Shown here piece by piece: positions 41,417-53,400 of a stretch of DNA of 64,000 bases. Numbering within the stretch: position 1 is the first letter of the stretch; each line of letters starts with the position of its first letter. A model generated the notes under the pieces. The model saw only the letters and a program-made list of their open reading frames with translations. It made no database searches and was not told the DNA's origin. The stretch comes from Ophiodon elongatus (taxonomy: Eukaryota; Chordata; Actinopteri; Perciformes; Hexagrammidae): positions 1,847,501-1,911,500 of the forward strand of contig JACSYO010000535.1 of the NCBI GenBank assembly GCA_016806645.1, given 5' to 3'. The position numbers and the translations under genes were made by a program.

Positions 41417-44400
41417 ATGACACAGAAAGTGAATCTGTGTTCAGTTTCCCTTGGAGTGGTGGGAATGACTTGTGGCTCCTGTGTCCAGTCCATCGAGCAG
41501 CGCATCGGCTCGCTCCCTGGAGTGATACATATAAAGGTAAATTCAGTCTTTTCAAAGATATAAGAACATTTTTACATTTCTCGTCAAACACCGTTTTTTT
41601 TCCACGATGAGGTGCAGCTCATAAAAAAGTTTTACTTAGAATTTCTTGCTGTCACAGTTTAAATCCGGACCTGAAATGACTGCCATGGATGTTGTACCAT
41701 GTAATCTGTATTTTAGAATAGAGCATTATAACCTTGTTGAAAAAGACAGATATGTATCCATTATTATTTTAACCAAAGGTTCCTGCCCATTATCGGGTAA
41801 TGCAGTTTGATAGATCCCACAGTCTTACTCCCTCAGGACTATCTGGTCTGCTTTACAACAAAGTAACATCAATGAAGCCATGAGAGATAGCTTAATTGCA
41901 ATAGTTGTGGTCTGCTGTTTTGTTTATTGTGTGTTTACCCCTCAGGCTGGGGTTAAATGAGAAGATAACGTAATGTTGTGCTCCAGATTAAGCACTGCCC
42001 TTTGCAGGACTGTGACAGCAGGTCGATATGCAGTCTGTACCCACAGGAAATGTAATTTATGTCTGAAGAGAATTTGGTTCCTGGGTCATTTTAAGTTAAT
42101 TTATATAGACATGATCTGGGAGGAGTGAATAGGTTTTTCTTTGTACAACAGTCATTGTCTTATTCCTTGCCCTCCCCCGTCTCTCATTCTCAGAAAAAGG
42201 AAAGTTAATCCAACAGGCAGGCACACTCACTCATAACAAAATCCCCACTGTGATTTGTAACTCATGGTTCAGTCAAGTGATCCATTCAGTGTGTCACATG
42301 TTTCTTTCTTGCTAAAGAGGAAGAGTTAAGGGTCATAATGCTGACAAAACACGATGTGAGCTTGGGCAATGGACTCCCTTTACCTCTTTTTTTTTTTTAT
42401 ATATACAAGGTCCACTCATGACAAAAAAAGCCATAAAACAGGAATGGAATTGATGATGTGGGTATGGTTTCATAAGGCTCGGGTTGGGCAGATGTTTCTG
42501 TTTTCATATCGTCCAATCATGGTTACTCAACATTGCCAGGGGGCTGAGCGTCTAATGGAGCTTCAAAATAATCAAACCTTTAAGATTTCTGCAAGTTACA
42601 TGAATAAACATTTATAAAAGTGTGAACATTCTATTTAAATATAAATCAATTTAATAGCAATGACTCCTCCTAATTAAATAGTCCACCTTACACCTTCTCT
42701 TCCCCCTCGCTCTCAAACACACACAGCGAGCGACGGGCGCTCCTCATCTCTATAATTGTCTCAGTCCAAAAGTCAAAATGTATTGAAAAAAGATAAAAAA
42801 TATTCTGCTGCTCGCCATATTTGTTGGGGTTTAATCTTTCAAAACCAACATTTTCACTGCAGTCAAATACTGTTTACTCCCCCACACACACCTGTATTAA
42901 CGAGGCGGTCTAGCAGCATGTAACAGCACCATGTGGGTGACTGTGGCTTAGTGGTGAGCAGGGTCGTCCTTCAATCAGAGGATCGGCGGTTCGATCCCAT
43001 GCTCCGCTAGCCCATGTCGATGTGTCCTTGGGCAAGACACTTTACCCCAAATTGCTCCTGTAGCTGTGCCTACGGTGTGTGAATGTTAGCTACTCCTGAT
43101 GGGCAGGTGGCACCTTAGCCCCTCCCATCAGTGTATGAATGGGTGAATGATGTCATGTGGTGTTAAAGCGCTTTGAGTGGTCGAAAGACTAGAAAGGCGC
43201 TATACAAGTCCATTTACCATTTACCATAAATTACATTAATATAACCACAATTTTTAACAGACTATATTCGAAAACCTCAATCAAAGCTTCAAATGTAAAA
43301 AAAGACATTCAATGTAGCCCTACAACGTTAACTACTATGTAGCGCAAAGCTTTGGCGAGCGTGCATTTGGAGAACATGCAAGGTGTCAGATCCATGAAAG
43401 AATGACGGCAAACTGGTTTTAATTGATGACTGCTGATTAACATGGCTCAGCGTGCAGACATACCAGTGCAGGTCACCCAGAAACATCTCTAAATGCACAA
43501 TAGGGCACAGATTATAGAGATTATTTTTTTTATCACCATCTTGTTTTAGCCCCCCCCCCCCCACTCACAACCTATGAACGGTTGGTCGGTAGAAATTTGC
43601 GCGACTCGACAAAGTTCCTGTTTCATTATGCTTGGCCGTGTCAACCAGGAAGGTGCGAGGGCTCGTTCATTGCTGGTTGCAGCTTTAATTTTGATAGTTA
43701 TTAACCGTATTATCAGTAGACTGAAAAACCCAAGTCAATCGTGATAGCCAAACTGATTTAGCTTAGCCTGATACCTTTCACACTTTATGAATGTACTTTC
43801 TGTAATAACTTAATTACTTGCTTAACCCACACCTTGACTTTTATTTTTATAGGTGTGTTTAGAGCAGAAGAATGCCACGGTCATATTTCACCACAGCCAA
43901 CATAGCCCAGAGTCTCTGTCAGAGGCCATCGAGGACATGGGCTTTGAATCAAGTCTATCAGACTCCAGCACAGCCACACCCGTCTCTACAGATACTCAGC
44001 TGATCCCCACATCCAGCCTGACACCTGCAGCTCAACATGATGCTTTGGAGAAGCTGTCCCAGTTTCAGGGAGTGTTGGATGTCAGAGAGAGCCCAGCCCA
44101 GATGGGCATCACTATTACCTTCGTTCCTTCCCTGACTTCTGTGCAGCAGCTGAGTGAGGTGGTGGCCATCTTAACGCCTCTGGAGAAACCCACACCCGGC
44201 AGTCCAATGCAAAAAGGCCCAGCCTTGTCTCCATCTCACACCACGGGAGGCGGGGTGGCGCTTCTTAAGTTGAACATTGAAGGAATGACCTGTCACTCCT
44301 GCACCACCACTATTGAAGGGAAGATTGGAAAACTGAAAGGGATTGAAAAGATCAAAGGTGATGTACTTGAACTGTTTACTAGCTGTTAGTCATGCATTAC

Positions 44401-47400
44401 CACACTGTCTGAGCTAGAATCAATGTTGTAAAACAATTGCTGCACTACACAGGAATGCACGTCTTACAGCCGTGTATGTCTGGCTCTCTGTATGTTCACC
44501 ACTGACAGGTTGCTCGGTGGGATTGTATGGTACAAAATGCGCTTCGTGTGCGTAAATTTCATTCGTGCAAATATGGACATGAATGTTGTTTTTGTGAATT
44601 CTTTTGTCTGCCTCATTGATTTGTAAACATCTGTGTCATCTTTTCATGCACAGTCACTTCCTGTTCTTGTGAAATTTTGCCTTTTCTTAAAAGTCCTTCG
44701 TGCTTTGCGATGGTATTTTTAACTTTGACATGCCTTTATTCTCAACAGTTGTGTTAGAGGCTCAGGAAGCTACAATCGTGTACCTGCCTTACCTCATCAC
44801 TGTCCAAACCATCACCGACCAGATTGCTGTGGCCGGCTTCAATGCATTTGCGAAGTCCAAGCCTCGGCCTTTGCAGCTGTCCCTCAGTGAAATCGAACGT
44901 CTTGTTGATTCTCAAAAACCAACTGTTTCTTCTCCGTCAGAGACGTCAGAGGAGACTGAAATCTTCATAGACACGATACTTACCGAACTGAGGGTCAAAG
45001 GCATGCACTGCCGTTCGTGTGTGGTCAATATCCAAGACAATATCTCTATGCTGCCCGGTGTCTCCTCTGTGGAGGTCTCTCTGGAGAAGGAGAAGGCCTC
45101 CATCTGCTATGACCCTCTAAAGGTCACTGTGACTCAGTTGCAGCAGGCCATTGAGGCGCTGCCTCCAGGAAACTTCAAGACTCAAACCTGGGACTCCTCT
45201 GACCCTCTCTGTTCTGTTTCCACATCGCCCACGCCTGCCTTATCGCCACCTCGGCCTGCACGAGCATCCCAGGCAAAACCTGCTGCCTCTCAACCTTGCT
45301 TTACCCAGCCACTAGCAGCTTTAGTTAATATTCACATCGAGGGCATGACGTGCAACTCCTGTGTCCAGTCCATCGAAGGCATGATCTCCCAAAGGAAGGG
45401 GGTGATTTCAGCCCACGTCTCTCTGTCTGATCACCAGGGGACCTTTGATTATGATCCCCTCCTGACAACACCAGAGGAGCTGAGGGAGGCCGTGGAGGAC
45501 ATGGGCTTTGATGCATTCCTACCTGGTAAGATAGTTGGTGTGGTTTTTGAGACAGCAACTTTCTCACATAGGGAGATGGCTAAAGCAGTTTTAACGTATT
45601 TATCTTTGTTACCTCTGGAAGTTCCTCTGCCAGTGGGAGTAGTTACACTGTGAGGTTGAATTTTCATTTAAAAGCTATCATTTGTTGTCCACAGAGACCA
45701 ATTCTCTGCTGCCTGCACCAAATCCCAGTCTCTCAAAGTCTTCGAATCTTTCACATGTGAAAGATAAGGAGTTGGACAGTGACCTACACAAAGAAACCCT
45801 TCAGGGACTCGACAGAGACGCACTCTCTAAATGCTACATCCAGATAGGAGGGATGACCTGTGCTTCCTGTGTGGCAAACATCGAGAGAAACCTCAAGAAT
45901 GAATCTGGTCTGTAAAAACACCGAAATAATTAACGAGGACAAATCGTGTGTCATTGCTTTCCCCAGGAGATAAACATCTTTAATGTTGTGCAGGTATCTA
46001 CTCGGTGCTGGTAGCACTCATGGCCAGTAAAGCAGAAGTGCGTTATAACCCTGAGCTCGTCGACCCTGTGAAAATAGCTGAGTATGTGAAAGAGCTGGGC
46101 TTCTCCGCCTCTGTTATGGAGAACTACGAAGGTTCAGATGGAAACCTAGAACTAGTGGTGAGTCACCGGAAGGTTGCATTGACATTAAGTTTGTGTTGCA
46201 TTAAGAAGAAAAGATACATTCAACTTAATCATTTATTTCCACAATATGAAACCATGAATAAACATTTTTCATCACTAGTTGAGAAGATATGTAGACATGT
46301 AAGTTTGAAAGTAATGAATCATGTCTGTTCCTCACTTTATACACTCTTTAATATATTTGTATCCCTTTCTCTGACTGCTCCTCTTCACCTTCTTTCAGGT
46401 CAGGGGAATGACGTGTGCCTCTTGTGTTCACAAAATTGAATCCAGCCTCATGAGAGAAAAGGGGATTATATATGCCTCTGTTGCCTTGGCAACCAACAAA
46501 GCACACATTAAGCACGACTCCGAAATTATAGGGCCACGAGACATCATCAAGCTGATCGAGGTATTCTTTTTGTTTGTTTTTTAACCATTGGTTCAGTCAT
46601 TTCATCGTAAGGATAGTAAATCTGATCAGTAGTTTGTTATTTTTAGAATCTGGGGTTTGAAGCATCTTTGGTAAAGCATGACCGCACTGCCAGTCACCTG
46701 GACCACAGCAAAGAGATCCGACAGTACGTATCATTTTGTCTTTGTACACCAAGAACATGTCCCCCATTTATGCTTTTATATTGATTTGAATCCATATTTC
46801 CAACTCAAGTGTTTCTGATATAGTTAGAATCCATTTTATACCAAATGTTTTTTTTATTTTTATTTTTTAAATGATGAGTCAACAATTTGTTTGACTTCTT
46901 CTCAGAAAACAGTTCTGTTTTTAGGTCGGGTGGAAACAGCCCCACTTAACATTACTCAATGGATTCTGTTGTTACAGCACCCAACTCTATATATAGTGCT
47001 GCAGGGATGACGTATTTTTTCAGGCCAACCTCGGAATTAAGCATTGCACGGGTTCCCTCGCCAAGAGCCAACAGGATTTTGGATTATTAAAAAAATTAAG
47101 CGCTGTGGCAATCACAAGTTCATGAATGTTTGGTTCAGCAAGATAATCTTCCCAATTAAACACCACTTTTACTGTATTGGAAGCGTGAATGCAATCACCA
47201 GAAGTAAGAAGCTAACATTAGGCTGTAATCGAACTACACCACGCTCGCATGAGCACGATTATAGACGACAAGGCTGTAAAGTCGTAGTCTCATTTAGCCA
47301 CTTGTTAGCAAGCGCCTTTTTTAAGAAAGGTAAAAGCTCCAAAATTCCCAAGAGGGTTATTTACTGAAGTATTTTATATCGTAGAACAAAACATTAAACT

Positions 47401-50400
47401 CTCTCTTATATTTAAATAGTTCATCCTTTATCCAAAATCCCTCTCTCTAAAAAAAAAAAAACATTGACTTTAAAACGAGGAAACCAGAAGTGCAAAAAAC
47501 GCATTTCTGTGTTTTAGGACTCATTGCTGCAGCAGAAAATATAAATAAAGCCTTGTTTAAGGCCATTGAGAGTTTCATGTCAACTTGGAGAACTGTAGTT
47601 GGGGAATGATGTTTTTGAAACGCATGTAAATAAATGTGGAAATACGATGGGAATGAAGGTCATGAGAGGCATGGTTATGATGGAATTTTTGTTCTCTACA
47701 TAATTCTTATTATTACTTTATGTACAAGCATACTGGCTGTCGTGGGTTTGTTGCAGTGTTTGTGGGTCGATGCTCCGTATAGTGATGAAGAATGTCCCTG
47801 TCCATTTGTAAGGAGAGATAAAACCTAGATTGCAGAATAAAATGAATTAATTTCTAACACACAACTGTCTCTGCTCTTTAAGGTGGAGGAAATCTTTCCT
47901 GGTGAGCTTGTTTTTCTGTGTGCCTGTGATGGGCATGATGACCTACATGATTATCATGGACCACCATATGAATCTTTCACATCAACACAATGCCACGTTG
48001 GAGGACCGCAACCACTACCACGCCGCCATGTTCCTGGAGAGACAGCTGCTCCCAGGGCTCTCCATCATGAACCTCCTCTCCTTCCTCTTTTGTGTGCCTG
48101 TACAGGTAAATATCAGAGGGATCGACTGGACTTCCAGGAACAGTGATATGTAAATTTCAGCAGCACATACATATTTTTATTTTGAAAGAGGTGCTTGTTC
48201 AGGAGAGGTGAGGGACTCTGAATGAGATGTTTGTTGTTTAGTGAATCATTTCTGTTTTTCCTCTCTTTAGTTTATTGGAGGTCGCTACTTCTACATTCAA
48301 GCCTACAAAGCACTCAAACACCGATCTGCAAACATGGATGTGCTGATAGTTCTGGCTACCTCCATAGCCTTCACCTACTCACTGGTCGTCCTAATAGTTG
48401 CCATGGTGGAGAAGGCAAAAGTCAACCCCATCACCTTCTTCGACACACCACCGATGCTCTTTGTCTTCATCTCCCTGGGGCGCTGGCTGGAACAGATAGC
48501 CAAGGTTTAGCTCATTATTGATATCTGTGACTTGAAATGCTGGACTTGAATTGAATGTATTAGTCAATGGGAAATCTTCTTCCTCCACCCAGAGCAAGAC
48601 ATCCGAAGCTTTGTCCAAGTTGATGTCTCTACAAGCCACTGAGGCCACAGTGGTCACGCTCGGCAGTGACAAGTCCCTTGTCAGGTACCTATTGTTCTTT
48701 ATCCTCGTTTTGTTTACATGAGCCTTTCATATCTTAAATTGCTTTTAGATTACAATTTATCTTAATGTTTGCCATGTAAATGTCAGTAGAAGGTCTCAGT
48801 TGACGTAACAAAGGCTGCATAAACAAGTAAGAATAGCACATTGGTCCATTCTAACTGGATTTAGAATCCAGTTAGATTAGTTTTAATTGTTTGTGTTGTC
48901 TGAAAACACCACTAGCCATCCCTAAAATAGCATAATTTGATCTTTCAGCAATGCCCAGTGCTAATATGTGAAATAAAAAATCCAACCTTAAGTTAATTGC
49001 CTGTTTTATATCCATCACATTGAACTTTACTTTAAAAAATGGAAAATAAAACAGGAAATGTCATTTTGATCTGGTAATCCCAATGCAAGAAATCAGCTTG
49101 TAAAACTGTGCATAGTTAACTACTGTATTGTAAAATATAATTACAGTAATAGTGTAGTAATAGTCTAACATTGTAGCAACACTGTATAGTTTACAACATT
49201 TGCACTGTGTGTTCCAGTGAGGAGCAGGTGGATGTTGAGCTGGTGCAGAGGGGCGATGTGGTGAAAGTCGTTCCTGGAGGGAAGTTTCCAGTAGATGGGC
49301 GAGTCATTGAGGGACACTCCATGGCCGACGAGTCCCTGATCACAGGTTGGTCGCAGTGAATGAGTGAACAAGTATCTATTAGTATTGATTGAGGGTTCAC
49401 TATCATAGACATGTCTTGGAAAACCTGGACATTTAGAAAGTAGTTTGCCAGTCATGGAAACACCTATAAATTTATTAAAATGGCAAAATATCCTGCAAAT
49501 GATCTATGTTGTCCAGGAACATTGTAATTGTATTTTAGTCCTCCACTCAGATCGTCTACATAAACTTAGGTGTGTATTTGGTTTGAAATTAAGATTTTGT
49601 TCATCTTCAGCAATACAGCAACAACCCATTAAAAAACAATGCCACACACACACACACACTTACAGTGTACATCATGTTGTGATATACTACTTTATTACAA
49701 TTTACATTTTACAGCTTTGTAAGTAAAAAAACAAAACAAAAACATGGCAGTGCTGATGATGAAAAAAGAGGTTATCCTCTTAAACTGCCTTATTGTACAG
49801 TTGGCATCGATGGGTGTAGCCGTCACCTGTAATGACACTTCATCATGAACCCTGCGTCATTAACAAAGAAGGAATAAAACTAGGATTAAATGTGTCTCAA
49901 CAAGGCTACCGGTAAATTATAGGACTGTTTGTGACCACGTGCTCTCCTGCATTGTAAAGAAAATGTCCTGGAAAATTGTTTCTTAAAAATAGTGGGAACC
50001 CTGTATCACAAATGTAGGTATTCGGGTTAGGTGAGCCAATGCAAGAGATCTGACTTCCCACACACTCCAATTGATCCCTGAAATGTGTGTCTTTTAACTG
50101 TTTGTCCTGTATTGTGTTACCTACTGATGCAACGTTGGCACAGTTTACCACAACAATTATTAGCCTTCATTTGTCACATCATTAGTCTTCATCATCACTA
50201 CTAATGAACATGTAGTCTTTGATTATTATTTGAGTTGTGGTTTCTGCTAGAACTTCAGTATTTGCTACAGATGTCCTGCTACTGTTTCTGCTGCGTCGGA
50301 CTGTTGTGTTTTCTGACCAGCTGTTGCTTTGCGGCTCCAGGTGAGGCCATGCCAGTGACTAAGAAGCCCGGGAGCATTGTGATTGCAGGCTCCATTAACC

Positions 50401-53400
50401 AAAATGGCTCTCTGCTCGTCAGCGCTACACATGTTGGCATGGACACCACGCTGTCTCAGATTGTCAAACTGGTAGAGGAGGCTCAGACTTCAAAGGTGAA
50501 TTATGTGGTTTGAGATCTGCACTGTGTACACATGCTTTGATGGTAATTGCTCAGTTGTTAAAAGTCTGACTTTTTCATTTTTAGGCTCCCATCCAGCAGT
50601 ATGCAGATAAGATCAGTGGCTACTTTGTCCCCTTCATTGTTGGCATATCCGTCCTCACGCTGATCGCCTGGATCGTCATTGGGTTTCTAGACTTCTCTCT
50701 AGTGGAGGAGTACTTTCCAGTGAGTCTTCTTTTCAATCTTGATATCTGAAATGACATCCATTTATTTTTTTACTGATTTAAAACATTAGACATGACGAAA
50801 TGTTACTGCATCTGATATCGTTCCTTATTACTGTGTAACTTTTTCTTTTTTTTTTTTTTTTCAGAGATGGGAAAAGTGATTTGTAATTTATTTGAAAGAA
50901 AATCTAATAGCCCCATTTCCTCCCTGCAGGGTTACGACAAGAGCATTTCCAAAACTGAGGCAGTGATTCGTTTCGCCTTCCAGGCCTCCATAACAGTGTT
51001 ATGCATCGCATGTCCCTGTTCCCTTGGCTTGGCAACCCCGACAGCTGTGATGGTGGGCACAGGGGTCGGAGCCCAAAATGGCATCCTGATAAAGGGAGGA
51101 GAGCCACTCGAGATGGCGCATAAGGTTTGTTAATAATGATATTCTGACACCCGTATGCAGTCAGCCGGCTATGTAACAGACCAACTGTCAATTACATTTT
51201 TTGGCTTTGGTTTTCTCGGTTACAAAACCACATTAGTCTAAGTTGGGTACGTGGTAGCTGAACCAGTGAACAAGCAATAAGTGTGCAAGAGAGTTTTTTG
51301 GAAATGTTGAGGTGCCCTCTCACACACATGCCAAATTACCTCTCACACAGCCATTGGCAGTTGTTGGCCTGTTATTTGCGGTAGTTTAATTTCCTCCACC
51401 GTCATTCCACAATGACCCGCCCTACTCTGCCTCTGATTGGCTAATACTCGTTGCCTTCTTCGCAGAATTTGTTAAGTTTCTTTAAGATGTTGATGTTTCC
51501 ATAATGATGGCAGCCTTCTTGTATACAGCGGGTCGTCCTCTAATTTTAACATTGGCGGGTCGATACTCTGCTCCTCCAGTTCGCTGCGTCCAAAGGCATA
51601 ATTAATGTTGACGTTAATGTTGATATGGCACACTGATTAATAAGAAAATCTTTAAATGCCACCTCATATCAAAAAGGTTGCAGGGGGTCCCCGTATAGAC
51701 CCGTGGTCTAGTTGTTACTCTAATTGAATATTGTAAAAGATTTTATATTCAGCCTAATGTCTTTTATTATTTTTCTCAAATCTCCTTCTTCAGGTCCAGA
51801 CAGTGGTGTTCGATAAGACTGGGACCATCACATATGGCGCTCCGAAGGTTATCCAAGTCAAGATAGTTGTGGAGGGGAACAAGATGCCTCGTTCCCGCCT
51901 GCTGGCCATCGTGGGTACAGCGGAGAACAACAGTGAACACCCTCTGGGAGCAGCTATCACCAAATACTGCAAACAGGTTGGTCTCTACCTTAAATCTAAC
52001 GCCCACACTTTACAATCTCAGATCCACGACATGATCCTCCATATGCTCCAGTTATTAAACATTCATCATTTTCTGTGTGAAGGAGCTCAGCACAGAGTCT
52101 CTTGGTGCATGCACCGACTTCCAGGCAGTGCCCGGCTGTGGCATTCGGTGTCAGGTCAGCAACACAGAGAACCTACTGAAACAGGCAGACAGCGACAGCG
52201 AGGACAACAACGAGCGCAACATCGTCCTCGTCCAGATCAGTGACACCCGGATGTCCACCAGCTCCCATCCACTCATCATGGACCCACAGCCACTAAGTAT
52301 GTTGGGAAACACGTTGTTGTAGGCGTGTATTCAACAGAAATACGGAAACATTTTAATTTAGTCCTAAGATTATGAATTACGGTAGTGATACAGTTTCAGT
52401 AAATGCCATTCACCTTTATGTTTCCTTGCTGTTGTCTAACCCAAATGATCTCTGTGTGTAGGCCTAGTCCAGACCGCCAACTACGTTGTGTTGATTGGCA
52501 ACAGAGAGTGGATGAAAAGGAATTGCCTGCAGGTTAGACCGGATATAGATGAGGCCATGATCGAGCATGAGCGCAGAGGACGCACTGCTGTTCTAGTCGC
52601 TGTAGACAGTGAGTAGTGCCGTTTAACAAGAAATGTACTCTTTTATCTCTTTGCCGTCATTTCCTGACGGACTGCCAACAGTTACGTTATTGTATAAAAC
52701 TCTTTGTATTCCTATTATTGAGTACAATATTTTCATTTCAAAGTATTTTCATTTGTGCGTAGATCTGCTGTGTGCGATGATAGCCATAGCAGACACCGTG
52801 AAACCGGAGGCTGAGCTGGCTGTTCACACTCTGATCAGCATGGGTCTGGAAGTCGTGCTGATGACTGGAGACAACAGCAAGACGGCACGGGCCATTGCTG
52901 CCCAGGTATGGACAGAAAGTGGATATAGAGCGAGATGATATGACAAATAAATATTTTAAGACTGAAAATATGTGCTTTAATACAAATTTCAAACATATTC
53001 AAAATATAGAAGAGAAGAGTGATATGGAGAAGAAAGCATTATTAATGTCGATATAAAACTACAATATTGCGGGAACCAAATTCTTATTCATATCAAGTCT
53101 ATGACGGTGTATTAGAGCCATTTTAGGAAAATAAATAAATAAATCACGGAACCAGTGAAGAAAGGTAATATTCCCGAGAAAATTATGAGAAAGAAATTAT
53201 GAGAAAAATAAAAAAGAATTGTGCAAAACTGTGGTAACACCAGCTGCGGTCTGAGTTTCGCTTTGTCGTGTTCTTATGGTAAGAATGGCTCTGAGCGAGG
53301 CGACAGTCATGAAAGATACACATGTGTTTTCTTTTATGGACATTAATAAATACTATTATGATTAATATATCTTGCACTCGGCCGGTTTGTGAGCCTGTCT

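Noticed and set aside
42933..43236. A genuine tRNA gene
   Set aside because: A and B boxes are present, but the sequence does not fold into a full cloverleaf by eye and continues into a typical SINE body and tail.
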